A stretch of 64,000 nucleotides of DNA. Origin: Miscanthus floridulus (lineage: Eukaryota > Streptophyta > Magnoliopsida > Poales > Poaceae). Each line of letters starts with the position of its first letter. The stretch's first letter is position 1. A program made the position numbers and the translations under genes. Of this stretch, positions 1 through 11,034 are shown in pieces. The notes beneath the pieces were generated by a model, which saw nothing but the letters and a program-made list of their open reading frames with translations, was not told where the DNA came from and made no database searches. The DNA is taken from the NCBI RefSeq assembly GCF_019320115.1, contig NC_089593.1:16208221-16272220 (forward strand), given 5' to 3'.

Positions 1-281
1 ACATGCATGGAAGGAAACAATAATCATGCATCGAAATCATGCCGCTCTGGAAGGGAGGTACGTTGATGTTCTTCAAAGGATCCTCGCTTGCTTTGAAGGA
101 AACAAATCGATCACCTAAGGCCACATGCATGGAAGAAAACAATAATCATGCATCGAAATCATGCTGCTCTGGAAGGGAGGTACGTTGATATTCTTCAAAG
201 GATCCCCGCCTGCTTTGAAGGAAACAAATCGATCACCTGAGGCCACATGCATGGAAGGAAACAATAATCATGCATCGACCC
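1..281. repeat. 122-bp tandem repeat, about 2.3 copies
   Basis: The phrase ACATGCATGGAAGGAAAC recurs at positions 1, 123 (one base changed) and 245, so the unit is 122 bp. Two units are nearly complete and the third breaks off about 37 bases in, at about 281. Copies differ by only a few substitutions. The array touches the window edge, so its full copy number is unknown. Short open frames across it are not coding. Confidence 0.9.
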
Positions 282-1540
282 CTGCGATATTTGTTTTGGT
301 TCGTCCGTCTGCCCACTCCGACCCCTGCGATACCGCGGCTAATAAAAAAGAAAAATCCCCCCTCATCTCTCTCGTGACCCGACGCCCGACGGCACTCCCT
401 CCCCCCGACGGCCGACGGCCCTCGTCCCTCCCGGCCGCGGCGATGCTCCTCCCTCGCCGGCGGCGGTGGCGCTCCCTCTCACGGCGGCCTCCCATCTCCA
501 GCGAAGCTTTGCGAGCTCGGCCTCGGCGCGGCCAGATGCGCGGGCACGGCGGGCCCTGGCTGCATCGCGTGGGGGCTAGGACGGGCACGCGGCAGGTACC
601 TTCCTCTCCTAATCCCTATCTCTTCTTCTTCCGTTGGATGCTGGATGTGTGAAACCTATCTGAAGGAGGAGCTAATCTGGATGTGTTGCACATGCTTCTT
701 TGCCTGCACTTGCTGATTATGTGTGAAACCTATCTGAATGAGGAGTGAAATGGCACGGTTGAAATTGAAACCAAATTGAAGTTGAATAATTCAACTCTGT
801 ATGTTTCCATGGCAGCTCTGTATGTTTCCCCAATGCATGGTTGAATAATTGGGACCAATCGATTTTGTTGATTATGCATTAGACATGTATCTTAGATATG
901 TTTGGTAGATGATATGTATGTTGAAGCTGCTCCCATGGCATTGCTGCCGTACGTTTGATTGTAGCTGCTGCATTAAGAACATGTGAACTCCGATCAAACA
1001 TTGTCGACTTCGGTAGGTATCCGCATGGACGCCGAGTATTTTGGTCCTAACGGAAGCATGCAGCTTCTCATGAGAAGAACAAATTGAAGCAACATGTGTG
1101 CAAGCCATCTGCAGTGTGCGTGCATGACTGCATATACGCATATGCGATTAGAAGAGGTGGAAGGGAAAGAAGCTGATCTAGAGTGCAAGTGCACACGACA
1201 TATCTAAGATACATATATTATGAAGTAGCTCACTGTCCCCTCCTGCCCTCCATTTTCATTTTTCAGATATATATTATGAAATAATTAGCTTGTTATAAAC
1301 GTCATATATTTGAAAACGGAAACAGAGGGAGTACTTGTGCATTTTGTGTAGAGCCGCACTAGCCTAGGATAACACTGCAGCCTGCATTCTTGTTGTTTTT
1401 GCATTCACGTGTATAACTTCAGAGGAAGTGTGCAGTGTGCTACATATAGGCTGTTTGGTCATGCTTTGCTTTGCAATGTTCTCTTTTCTCAATTCTCATG
1501 GCCTAGTTCATTAGGTAATTCAGATAGATATGTCTAGTCA
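282..1540. other. Non-coding stretch with a GC-rich exon-like block
   Basis: Positions 340-600 are very GC-rich with CCG/CGG runs and open frames on both strands, as in a grass first exon or 5' UTR. An ATG at about 442 leads to a possible splice donor (GCAG/GTACC) near 594. No protein family is recognisable, and open frames on both strands in such GC-rich DNA are weak evidence. Positions 650-1220 are AT-rich, with a small internal duplication (GTGTGAAACCTATCTGAA near 647 and 721). This could be the 5' part of the Harbinger element whose transposase begins at 1541, but no terminal inverted repeat was found. Confidence 0.4.
1225..1333. mobile_element. Stowaway-like MITE fragment
   Basis: The right edge reads AAACGGAAACAGAGGGAGTAC, close to the usual Stowaway/Mariner end GGGACGGAGGGAGTA. 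The body is AT-rich and ends in TA as expected. The left end (CTGTCCCCTCCTGCCCTCC) is poorly preserved, so only a fragment is claimed. Confidence 0.4.
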
Positions 1541-2401
1541 GTGGATATGGGTTATAATAAAAGAGCTGAAATTGTATCTGAGGAAGAAGATGAAGATGAA
1601 ATGATGATACTTGTTTTTTCGGCACTATATTTAGCTTCTATCAGAACTAGAACAAGAACTCCATGTTACACTTCAAAGCTTAGTGGTTCAGAATATACAC
1701 GTGAACTTTTTGAGGGCCATCCACATCGTTCTTATCATAATTTGCGTATGGAGCCATGGATTTTCAAAGCACTTGCAGATTACCTTAGTTCAAGAGGGCT
1801 TTTAAAGAGTACAAGAGGGGTTACTGTAGAAGAACAACTAGCAATGTTCATGCACATGCTTGCGCGAAATGCAAGTTTTATTGCATTGTGTGATAGGTTT
1901 CAGCGCAGTGGAGAGACAATACATAGACATATTGCAGCAGCCTTTGATGCAATCTCTTCATTGGCTTTTGATTTTGTGAAGCCCCCATCATCTGAGACCC
2001 ATTGGAAAATATCGACCAATCCACATTTTGCACCTTACTTTCAGGTACATATAACAAATATATGAACTATTTCAAAATTCTTACCTTTTTCTTACATATA
2101 TACTAATTACAAATAGCACCTCTTCTCTCCCTTGCAGAACTGCTTAGGAGCGATAGATGGGACTCATGTTCCAATCACAATCAGTGCAAGTAAAGCAGCA
2201 CCATATCGGAATAGAAACGGAACTCTTTCTCAAAATGTGATGCTTGCATATGACTTTGAACTGAACTTCGTTTATGTTTCCACTGGCTGGGAAGGTTCAG
2301 CATCAGACGCTGGAGTTCTACGTTCTACCATTAGGTCTGGCCTGTCCCACCACGCCACCGGCACCTGCGGCGACTCCCAGGACAGGCGCGGCAAGGTGTA
2401 G
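1541..2401 (+). pseudogene. PIF/Harbinger (HARBI1-like) transposase, 3' truncated
   Basis: Two exons encode the N-terminal part of a Harbinger-type DDE nuclease, the enzyme that cuts and pastes PIF/Harbinger elements. Exon 1 (1541-2044) ends in CAG, the intron 2045-2137 has GT and TTGCAG borders, and exon 2 starts at 2138 in phase 0. Exon 1 holds the helical region before the catalytic domain (RMEPWIFKALADYL, then ERSGETIHRH-like residues). Exon 2 gives GAIDGTHVPI, which carries the first catalytic Asp, and GWEGSASDAGVLRS, which carries the second. Similarity stops abruptly near 2335, where base composition jumps to GC-rich, so the third catalytic residue (Glu) is missing. The last 20 or so residues before the stop at 2401 are unrelated. 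Other family members run about 150 residues longer. No partner Myb-like ORF was seen. Start chosen as the first ATG in frame; 1547 is equally possible. Confidence 0.8.
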
Positions 2402-3299
2402 GGGCGATGGCGTGGCCACCCTGCAGCGGCACCGGCGGCAGCGGTGTCCCCTCAGATCCGGTCGGTAGGCAGGAGGAGCCTCGAGCGAGATGAGGGGCAA
2501 GCAGATCGAGCGGGATGAGGAGCGAGCAGATCAACAAGGTACGCCCTTTCCTCCTCCCTAGCTCGATAAGGTGCGGCTAGGCCATCGAGCTCCGCGGCCC
2601 CCGACGACAGCCTGGCCAAACCCGCGTGCTCGGCAGCCCCTGGTGGCGGTGCGACCCCCTGATCTAGCTACTTCAACCTTCCCCTCTCCATCGGCATCAC
2701 AGGGGCGGCTCCCCCTTTCGTGGCTCCAGTCAGGCAAGCAGCAACTACAGCTCTGGCATGCTCAGCCCACATAACAGCCCATCACGCCCAGTGCTTCTCT
2801 TCTCGTCTAACTCGTGCAAGCTTCCCCTGCTCTATCAGATTCCTTGTGATTCAATGATTTTTGCAGCATGCTGATACTCCGCTTGAATGTTGTAGTAGTG
2901 CTTCTCTTCTTGAATGTTGAATGTTACAATTTCAATGGTGACGTGAAGTTGTAGCCTCCAAGAGCGACCAAGGATAAGGAGAAGTACCATCGGTGACTAC
3001 TGTACACCGGCCACATAGGTGACGATTGCTATAGGGCATATCTTTTGTATTTTCTTGGACAAAAATTAAGGTCTGGCATCGACAACTTCTCTAATGTGAT
3101 TGAAGTCTATTAGTGTCCAGATTGCTATCTGGTGGATGCACAAATCATTTGACATTGTATAGTAAACTGGGAAAAAGCTGCTTAGGAAAAACCTTAAAGA
3201 GTTCATGACAATTCTGATAGTTCTGTTGATCTATTTATCATTTATATCTTTACCACATCGATTCTTCTTTCTCTAAAACATACTTGATTACTCGTAAAT
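2335..3299. other. GC-rich exon-like block fused to the transposase; no identified gene
   Basis: From 2335 to about 2770 the DNA is GC-rich with short frames on both strands. A plausible splice donor sits near 2539 (AACAAG/GTACGCCC) and a plausible acceptor near 2867 (TTTTTGCAG). It looks like a captured host exon or a transposon 5' region. No family could be recognised. Positions 2880-3300 are ordinary AT-rich sequence with no coding signal. Confidence 0.4.
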
Positions 3300-3542
3300 T
3301 CATGGTTAATGCATTAAGTTTTGGATTGTTATAGGTATGGGCAAGGTTGTCGCTCGGCCCTTACCGAGTCGGTGAGCCTACGACGTCGTGCACTCCGTGA
3401 CAATGTTAATTTCACGAATTTTGCTTTTTGGATTAAATGTCACTTTAACATTTTCACAGCATTGTTATTTTATCATGCGATCATTGTGTTTTTAGTACAA
3501 AAATTTTACTGTCCCATAGCAATGCACGGACACACTACCTAG
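3300..3542 (+). mobile_element. Possible Helitron 3' terminus
   Basis: The stretch ends TCCCATAGCAATGCACGGAC, then ACACTAC and CTAG at 3539-3542, followed by T. Grass Helitrons commonly end with CCC-TAGCAACGCACGGGC and CTAG inserted before T. The hairpin stem is weak here (mutated), and no matching 5' TC end could be placed, so the extent is unknown. If real, the GC-rich block at 2335-2770 could be Helitron cargo. Confidence 0.4.
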
Positions 3543-3835
3543 TCATTTATATAAGTGTAACGCTAGATTGGTTATGGGTTAGGTCATGATCCTTCACGAC
3601 GATATATACTCTAGATTCATCACTGCCTAGTATGGTGTTCCACTATTCACTCCATGGCTCTCAATTTCTAAAAAAAAACTTTAATATTAAAAGGCAAGGA
3701 AAAAGTCTATCATGTCCTCGTTAAACAGCTGAGGTCGTCAGTCCTGATTCGCTTAATTGTCGGCCGGCTCCCGTTTGGATCATTCTCCATTGGCTTAATT
3801 GTTAGACGGAGCTCTTGGTCTATTTGGGCTCCATT

Positions 3836-3852
3836 TGTTTGTTTGTTTGTTT

Positions 3853-3898
<46 letters not shown>
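3836..3898. repeat. (GTTT)n followed by a 45-T homopolymer
   Basis: Several GTTT units run into an uninterrupted stretch of 45 T at 3854-3898. On the minus strand this is a long poly(A) with an AAAC-rich end, which suggests the tail of a retroposed sequence. No LINE or SINE body could be recognised on the side where it should lie (below 3836). A tract this long is also prone to sequencing and assembly length error. Confidence 0.75.
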
Positions 3899-3900
<2 letters not shown>

Positions 3901-4560
3901 AAACGCCTTTATCTAAGAGCCGAGAGGCAACATTAGGTGCTCACCTTTACAGGGTGTGTTTGGCAAGCTAAATCGTTTTAGATTTTAGGCTACAGCCAGA
4001 GAATCAGTGCCAAACACTAAAACCAGAAACATTTCTGGATTCCTGTGGACGTGAAACGGTCGGAGGGTGGTTTCACAATGATTCTCTTGCGTTTCTTTTT
4101 GCCTTCCTTATGCGCTAGCAATAACTATAATATGTTTTTAGTGCAACAAGTTAAAATAGTTGTTCTTCACTCAAAAAAGTTTGGATTTTTCTGAAACATA
4201 TGTTTATTTATATGAATTTTTAAGAAGAATATTTTTCTTATGAATCATAATCTAGTCTACTGGTCAAACGTTTTCATGAAGTAATTTTGATTTATCGTCT
4301 AAAACGTTTCTTGAGAGAATCTGTATCTGAAATGTTTCTACGAGAATCCAGATTACTAATACATGTACCTTTAGTAAAAAACATCTTCTCCTTACGCAAA
4401 GCCGTTTGAGTGTTTGATAGATCTTAAAGACAATTTAGAGAAATTAGAGCTAAAACTCCTCCGAGGGCCCTGCCATACTCGCCAGCGGTGGCCGCTTCTT
4501 GCCATGCTTGTATCGCTGAGATGGTATTCGATGGCCTTATGGAAATGGTGGGGGTCAGGA
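3899..4560. other. No gene seen
   Basis: Position 3953 begins GGGTGTGTTTGGCAAGC, a start typical of Tourist-like MITEs, but no inverted copy was found downstream. The rest is AT-rich, with no open frame that resembles a protein. Confidence 0.4.
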
Positions 4561-5540
4561 TATTCGATCGTCCGGACGCCCCGTTGCCGTGAGCCATGAT
4601 GGTACAAACGACCCAACTATTCTGGATGTCTCATCCAATCGGTTGTTTGATAAAAAAATGTTCGGTTGTCTTCTTCACTCCCCATCGGAACCGTTTCCCC
4701 ATTCGCACCGGCCGCATCTGTCGCGGCGTTTCCCACCCCCGTACCACGGCCGCCCCGGTTCCTGCTTCACCACGTGGTGTCCCGTTGCTCCTGCTCCGCT
4801 ACTTGCCCGCTCGATGATGCCGATAGGCGCCGCCAGCGCAAGGAGAAGCACCAGGCCCTAGCGTGGAAGCCCTCTGGTCTTGCCTTCTTCTACGGCTACG
4901 GCACGCGAGCGCCCTGATGCGGGCGGCGGAGGAGGCCGTATCGGGATACGGTGCATGTTGCAAGTGTACAATTCAAATGTTTCAATTATTTTAGAGGTAT
5001 GTGGCAAGTGTTTCGTATGGATGTTGCAAAAGTACATTGGGATGTTGCAAAAGTAGATCGGGATGTTGCATATGTTGCAATGGCTGTACATGTATGTTGC
5101 AAGCATCTATCCCAAATGTTTCATCTATTTTTTCAGACGTATGTTACAAGTGTGTTTATCTCGATGTTGCATATGTTTCACACATATGTTGCAAGTATTT
5201 TATCTACATGTTGCGTATGTTAGCAATGGTTTTCAAGTGTTTTTTTGCAAGTGCTTCAGACGCATGTTTCAAGTATTCCATCTGTCTTCAGATATATATT
5301 GTAAGTATTGTATCTGGATATTTTAAAAGTAGATAAGGTGTTGCACATGTGATGTGTGTGAGAAGCGGAAAGGAGCGCCAACGGTCCCCACGGCGTGCGG
5401 GACCCTGTGTGGGCACGTGAAAAATAGGCACGGGCAAGGGCGCGTAGACCGTAGTGTGCAGACATGCGCCAAGGTACCGTCCGATGGAATCATATCCCAT
5501 CGGACTTCCGGGAGCCGACAGTTCTGATAGCCTTAAAATA
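4560..5540. mobile_element. Probable non-coding DNA transposon with ATGTTGCAA repeats
   Basis: A GC-rich flank (about 4680-4930) leads into an array of degenerate ATGTTGCAAGTG / TGTTTCATATGT units (4953-5345), followed by a second GC-rich flank with CCGTCCGATGG and CCATCGGACTTCCGGG near 5475-5513. The same layout recurs in grass genomes as a DNA transposon of Mutator type (my recollection of the repeat class, not tested). GTCCGGACGCCCCG near 4570 may belong to the other end, but the terminal repeats could not be matched. Open frames rich in Cys, Val and Met in this stretch come from the repeats and are not genes. Confidence 0.5.
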
Positions 5541-6706
5541 CCTGAGACAACAATTCGAGAAATTTAGTTCAACAGTTTCCAAAGTATGCTCGGCATTTGT
5601 GTGTCATCTTTGACTATATTTGCATAGCTTAAACTTTATTTTAGCATATAGTAAAAGATTATTCATTTTATTGTGTTATAATCTGATACAAACATTAGAG
5701 CAGCCCCAACAGACTGGGTAAATGTAATCGGGAAGCCATTTATAGCTATTGTGCTTTAAAAAACCATTCCAACAGCTTGTCTATATTGTTTTCTATTTTT
5801 CTATCCCACCATTCTCGCTGGCCATATTTCTCTAACGAGTCCTGCTTGCTATCTATGTTTTCTAATTTAGCTAAGCTGTTGTAAAACTCTATATTTTAGA
5901 TGGCTATCTATTTTACGTAATGGCTAAATCTCATAATTTAGTACCTTTTCTTTTCCTTCTCCAGCGGTTTTCATTATGGGCCGAACTATACTACATATAA
6001 TACCATTTCTGATCACTTCTTTTTTCATCTCCATTTTTTCTTTTTAAATTGGTGAGTAGTATATGAAATATTTTCACTTTATTTTGTGCTATTGCGTTTC
6101 CTTCTCTTTTAGGTTTTAGTTTATTCTTATTATTTTCATACTCTGTTTACGGTATAATTAATAAAATTGAGTTTTTTTTGCTGATATTTGTTATTATTTG
6201 AATAATAACCCAATTATATTGTTGCATTTTTCCAATAGTTTCTATATTTTTATTTATCACATTTAAGGTTTCTATCCTATATTCTTTAACGTGTAAAACC
6301 TTTAGCAATATAATTCAATTGTCCTTCTTCTTTTTTAAAATGTTGCGTGGTGTATATATCTAAGTTATCTACAAAGGACAAAGGGAAAATAGGCTGTCCT
6401 TTTCTACTTAGATGGATCAATCAAGCAACAACTAGTATCATAATTACATTTTACTAAAGAAAGAACAAAATTAGGACTGAAAAAAAAACCAGACTTATTA
6501 TATAGAATTTAAACTATCTACATAATCTACGAAACAGGTGAGGAGGTGATTTAGAGTGCTCATTAGGATGGTAATGCATTTTTTTTTTAAATAATAAGCA
6601 GGAGTGTGCTCATTTGGACGGCAATAATGATGGCCTATTGAATTATCGATGATGCCTCCTTGAACTTTGCAATCAGGTTACCTGATTCTCAAAGGTCAGA
6701 CCATTG
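5541..6706. other. AT-rich stretch, no gene seen
   Basis: Only short frames. A phrase at 5698 (GAGCAGCCCCAACAG) resembles the start of a common grass MITE class that reads 'agagcatctccaacag', but no far end was identified. Just before the next MITE, a short sequence (AGGTTACCTGATTCTC near 6676) is repeated on its far side near 6964. Confidence 0.4.
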
Positions 6707-6948
6707 GGCCTTGTTTAGATTACCCCAAAATTCCAAGTTTTTTCACTCTCTCTCCATCACATCAATTTTTAGCCACTTGCATGGAGCATTAAATGTAGGT
6801 AAAAAAAAAAACTAATTGCACAGTTTAGTTGGAAATCACGAGATGAATCTTTTGAACTTAGTTGGTCCACGATTGGACAATATTTACCAAATAAGACGAA
6901 AGTGCTACTATTCATCGGGTTGAAATTTTTCTCAATCTAAACAAGGCC
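6707..6948. mobile_element. Tourist-like MITE 1 (TSD TTG)
   Basis: The ends are perfect 15-base inverted repeats, GGCCTTGTTTAGATT and AATCTAAACAAGGCC, flanked by TTG at 6704-6706 and 6949-6951. At 242 bp with no coding capacity it is a typical non-autonomous MITE. The internal phrase CTAATTGCACAGTTT is shared with the next MITE. Three-base target duplications fit PIF/Harbinger relatives; TTG departs from their usual TTA/TAA. Confidence 0.88.
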
Positions 6949-7018
6949 TTGGTACTACTAGCTAGGTTACCAGATTCTCGTAAACACTGAATGAACTCTG
7001 CAGTATTTAACAATGCAA

Positions 7019-7286
7019 GGCCATGTTTAGTTCCCTCTGATTCGTGAATTTGACACTATACAAAAAGAAGATTCTTCGTCACATCAAATTTGCGGTACAT
7101 GCATGGAGTACTAAATGTTGACGAAATTAAAAACTAATTGCACAGTTTGGTTGTACTTTGCGAGACGAACGTTTTGAGCCTAATTAGTCAACAATTGGAC
7201 AATTATTACCAAATAAAAACAAAACGATACTGTAGCTACAGTACCACCAGGAATTCCGCCGATTCGGTGGCCAACTAAACATGGCC
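7019..7286. mobile_element. Tourist-like MITE 2
   Basis: Inverted ends GGCCATGTTTAGTT and AACTAAACATGGCC bound 268 bp. The body shares ACTAATTGCACAGTTTGGTT and CAATTGGACAAT with MITE 1, so both belong to one family. The flanks CAA and TAA suggest a three-base duplication with one change. Confidence 0.82.
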
Positions 7287-7448
7287 TAAACAGACAAGTA
7301 GACAGACCAAACAGTTGAGCTGAAACTGAACAGTTGCTGCCGCTTAGACTGTCCAGCACTGTAGCCACATTCGGTTAAAGGGAGGGGGACAAGCTCGATG
7401 GCTTTCTAGGCCATCATGTACTGTATTCACGTCTGACGGGGACTGCAG

Positions 7449-7562
7449 CACTGTTTGCTTTGCTGAAAAGTCATGGCTGAAAGTAATATTCACTGATTTA
7501 TTATAAGAGAAAAATATTGTTTGTTTGCTGAAATAGTACGGCTCATAAGACCAGCGAATAGG
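7449..7562. mobile_element. Small hAT-like MITE
   Basis: CACTGTTTGCTTTGCTGAAAAG at the left is imperfectly inverted in the right end (GGCTCATAAGACCAGCGAATAG). The related sequence at 21870-21900 lacks this block between the same flanks (GGGA and AGCAGTAACTCTACCC), which shows it is an insertion. The exact edge is uncertain by a few bases. A broken relative lies at about 38260-38335. Confidence 0.65.
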
Positions 7563-7738
7563 AGCAGTAACTCTACCCAATTACACTATGATAAAACAAC
7601 GCACGTGCGAACGCGCAGGACTGAACAAATTAATGGGCGATATTATGGAATGGAAGGAAAGGGCCAAACAAAACAAATCTCACCGAACAAGCATGCTACA
7701 ATTTTCTACCCATTTTCTAAAAGAGTTGTGAACTTGTA

Positions 7739-9859
7739 TGTAACACCCTAAAATTTGCCACTTTAAAAATAGGTTTAAAATGATTTGTTTCTGAATTTTG
7801 TGCTCATGAAATATAGGAAAAAGAAAATTTTTCATTAAATTAAAATTCATCACAAGGTTTAGCAACATGTTTGTGCATACATACCGGTGTATTTGTTTCT
7901 TTTAATTGTGTGGAGTTGATTCAAATTGAAAACATTCAAAATGCTTTTGAAAAATAAATTTGAAAATGGCTTTGACGTAAAAGAAAAGAGGGAAAAAGAG
8001 AATTAGAAAAATAAAAGAATTTAAAAATGTGTAAAATTTATTTTTGGAGAACTTACCAAAATCCCTCATTTTTAATTAAGTTAAAAAGTGTATTTGAAAC
8101 CTTATTCAAATTTGATTTGATTCATATTTGAATTCGGTTTGAGAATGGAAAAGGAAAAGAAGAAAAAACTCTCCCTCTCTCTTCTGGCCCGTGGCATTAG
8201 GTAGCCCAGCAGGTCGGCCTATTTGATTTCTTCCCCCGCGCCTCCGTTCTTGGCCCGCTCCCACTCTCCCACGTAGCCCAGCAAGTCCTCCCCGCATCCC
8301 AAGCCGCAGCCCAGCACCGACACGCCTCGGCCCAACTCGACCAGGCCGGCCCAACAAGCGCACCGATCCGCTCCGCCCTCCCTCTCTCTTGCGCTGACAG
8401 GTGAGGCCTCCCTGTCAGGCCCGCCTTCTACCTTTCGTCGCCGCTCCGGACTCCGCTGCCGCGCCAAGTGCCCGCGCCCACGCCGTCTCCTTCCTTTGGC
8501 GTGCCGCCCACACCTTTCCGCGCCCTTATAAGCCGCACCGCACCGCACCGCACCGTACCGCTTCTCTACCCTAGCCCTAGGGTGCCGCAGTCACGCCGCG
8601 ACCTAGCGCCACCGTCCGCCGTCGCCCAACCAAGCATAGCGCCTCCTCCTCTTGTTCTGCGCCACCAAAATCCCCCCGGGTGAGTTCGCCCTCCTTTCCT
8701 CTCTCTCCTGGTGTCCCCGCCTTGCGTTTTTGTGGACCGTAGACCGAAAACCGTGAACGCCGCCGAGCTTCTCAACGCCGGCCATGGCACCGCAGCATAT
8801 GAGCTCGCCGCCGGCCACCTACACCGCCCGATCCAATCTCGGTCGCCCGCATCTGATCCGACGGTTGAGATTTCATCATACCCCTTCGCGTGGCTATCTT
8901 ACTAAAGAGCCCCTCGGTTTCTTCAAAATAGAACCCGCGGTCCAAAGTGCAATCACAGATTACGTTTTCTTCTTTGGAAAGCGTAGTTTCGTCGGTTTAG
9001 ATCTAAAATACGTTTTCACTTATTTATAGATTTGCCACTAATCTTGTTTTAGCCATAAAATCTCTGTTTTAACACCGATTTGACCCGTTCAAATTACGTT
9101 AGGTTCATAATTTCATAATCTACATGTTCATACTACTGTTAAACGAACCTTTGAAAGGCTTTATAGTGAACCCTACCGATCTTCCTTTGTAGTGGGTCAA
9201 GAGGCTCGCGACCTCGAGCGAAAGGGTAAATCATGACTCACAGTGAAAGTGTACAACCTCTGCAGAGTGTAAAACTGGTATATCAGCCGTGCTCATGGTC
9301 ATGAGCGGCCTTGGAATATTTACGAAATAGATGATGAACACTAATGATATGGATGATGAAGATGCTCACTAATGGTTAATTGTTTATGCTATTCATTATT
9401 CATGTTTACCCAATCATGTGTTACATGGGCTTGAGATAAACTTGTTGCTACTCCTATGCTAAAATTGTGACCACTAAAAGCTGATCGCAGTTAAACCAGT
9501 GTTAGCCTTTTGACCCTCTGAATCCCATGTTATATTTGTTGAGTATGACATGTACTTACGCTTGCTTTACTTTTTAAATCTTTGCAAAAATCCCGGATGG
9601 GTACCAGATTGCTAGAGTTTGGAGAAATTAGGCTTGTGATCAACCAGTCAGTTGTCCCTATGGACTTGGAGTCTTCACCTGAAGATCAGAGTTGTCTTTC
9701 CGCTGTCATTACTCTGAGGTTATAGTCTTTATACTAATACGCTATGTATTTAAGCATTGTCTTTTGATATTACCCTTATTTGTAGCTATATGTGAGATTT
9801 GACTTCCTGGGCTCACATATGGTGTGTATTTGGTTTTGTTCTTAAAATCGGGTGCTATA
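7739..9859 (+). repeat. 5' LTR (2.1 kb, internally deleted)
   Basis: It matches the 3' LTR from end to end, except that about 1.2 kb present in the 3' LTR (18712-19918) is missing here at about 9143. The missing piece is bounded by GTTAAA and GTTAGA, so deletion between short direct repeats is the simplest explanation. The GC-rich middle (8180-8840) is the promoter and leader region. Confidence 0.93.
8527..8531 (+). promoter_or_regulatory. Candidate TATA box in the LTR
   Basis: TTATAAGCC follows GCGCCC and precedes a run of CGCACCG repeats, a usual position for the LTR core promoter. The 3' LTR has TTATATGCC at the equivalent place (about 13591). Start-site mapping would be needed to confirm it. 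Confidence 0.45.
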
Positions 9860-9862
9860 AAG

Positions 9863-9874
9863 TGGTATCAGAGC
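9863..9874 (+). other. Primer-binding site, initiator tRNA-Met
   Basis: TGGTATCAGAGC begins three bases after the 5' LTR and is complementary to the 3' end of initiator tRNA-Met, the usual primer for reverse transcription in this class. Confidence 0.9.
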
Positions 9875-11034
9875 AATGATGACTATAGGACGCAAGCCTG
9901 GTATAAACTGGTTGTGTTAAGGTTTAGAAGTTGCTACAAAAACCCTTGCTCTATGAACCTTGATATTTTCTTCTCTACTATATCTCTACCCTTGCTATAC
10001 AACTCTACCTTGGTGCTTATTTCAATGTCTTTGTTCTCATCTTCACTCCTTGATTTGATATGCTTTTAGAACTGTTCCTCACCCCCTTCTTGCGACAAGT
10101 CTTAGGATTGTTACCCCTAGTACAATAAGGATGATAGTATCACAAGTTGAGTCAATGATTGAGTTGTGCATCTTTATTGCTTGTTGAATTATCATTATGC
10201 TTATGATTGTTTTGGATCTTTGTAATGAATGCAATGATCTTGTTGGGTGTTCTCATAATTTTATTTAGTTTATAGGCTTAAGGTATAAGGATCGGTGCAA
10301 TAGATAGATGGGTTATGATTTTCTTCTGTTTCCCCTGTCCTGTCTTTTCGGAGCAGTCTACACTCTTCGACTTATATCTCTGATTATAGACGATTATAAA
10401 TCATGTGAAAATTCTGGACAATAGTAGACTTCAATATATTTCTCTAAGCGCAAGAATCAACCTGATAGCTATTTTGGTTATGGAGATATGAAAATCACAA
10501 GGCGATGCATCTATGCTATTTGGAATCTGGAGTAGTTTCTGTTGTGCACTATCTTCAACCAAGTTAACTACAGAATTTGGAAAAGTGTTCTATAAGGAAG
10601 TTGTGGAGAATTTTATAAGCTTTCCAACGGTATAAACTAAAACTTCATTGGATTAACAGAATGAGAGTTACGAATGTTTTACTGTGCTGCTGTTTCTCAT
10701 TTTGTGAGGAATTTCAGATTTCTTGTTCTTGCCCATACACAAGAGTCTCATTGGGATGTCAGGACGACGTGATACTAGTTAGTTCATCTAGAAGAAGATG
10801 CAAGCTACCCTTCTTGTGTCCCCTAGTTGATCTTTTCTTAAGGGGGTAGCTAAGTTGAAGGATTTGTAAGATAAAGTTTGTTACATTCTAGCGCTTCATT
10901 TGGAAGTATTAGTTATCTCTAGGGTTTGGTGTTCTCTTGTCTCAATTGCCATAATTCCTATGTTGTCATCTCTTGAAGCTACAATTAAGGATGTTATGAA
11001 CGACTGAGTTCTAATACATACATGTTGAAAACAG
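9875..11034 (+). other. Leader between primer-binding site and gag
   Basis: About 1.16 kb of non-coding sequence with scattered short frames and no protein family resemblance; untranslated leaders of this length are usual in Del/Tekay elements. Confidence 0.6.

Noticed and set aside
161..652. 163-residue plus-strand frame (and an overlapping minus-strand one)
   Set aside because: Half lies in the 122-bp tandem repeat and the rest is GC-rich with open frames on both strands; no protein family.
8106..8905. Several overlapping Arg/Pro-rich frames in both strands
   Set aside because: They lie in the GC-rich LTR leader, and the same frames recur in the 3' LTR (13211-13956); non-coding.
9863..9874. 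Match to initiator tRNA-Met considered as a tRNA gene
   Set aside because: Only the 12-base primer-binding complement is present; no cloverleaf.
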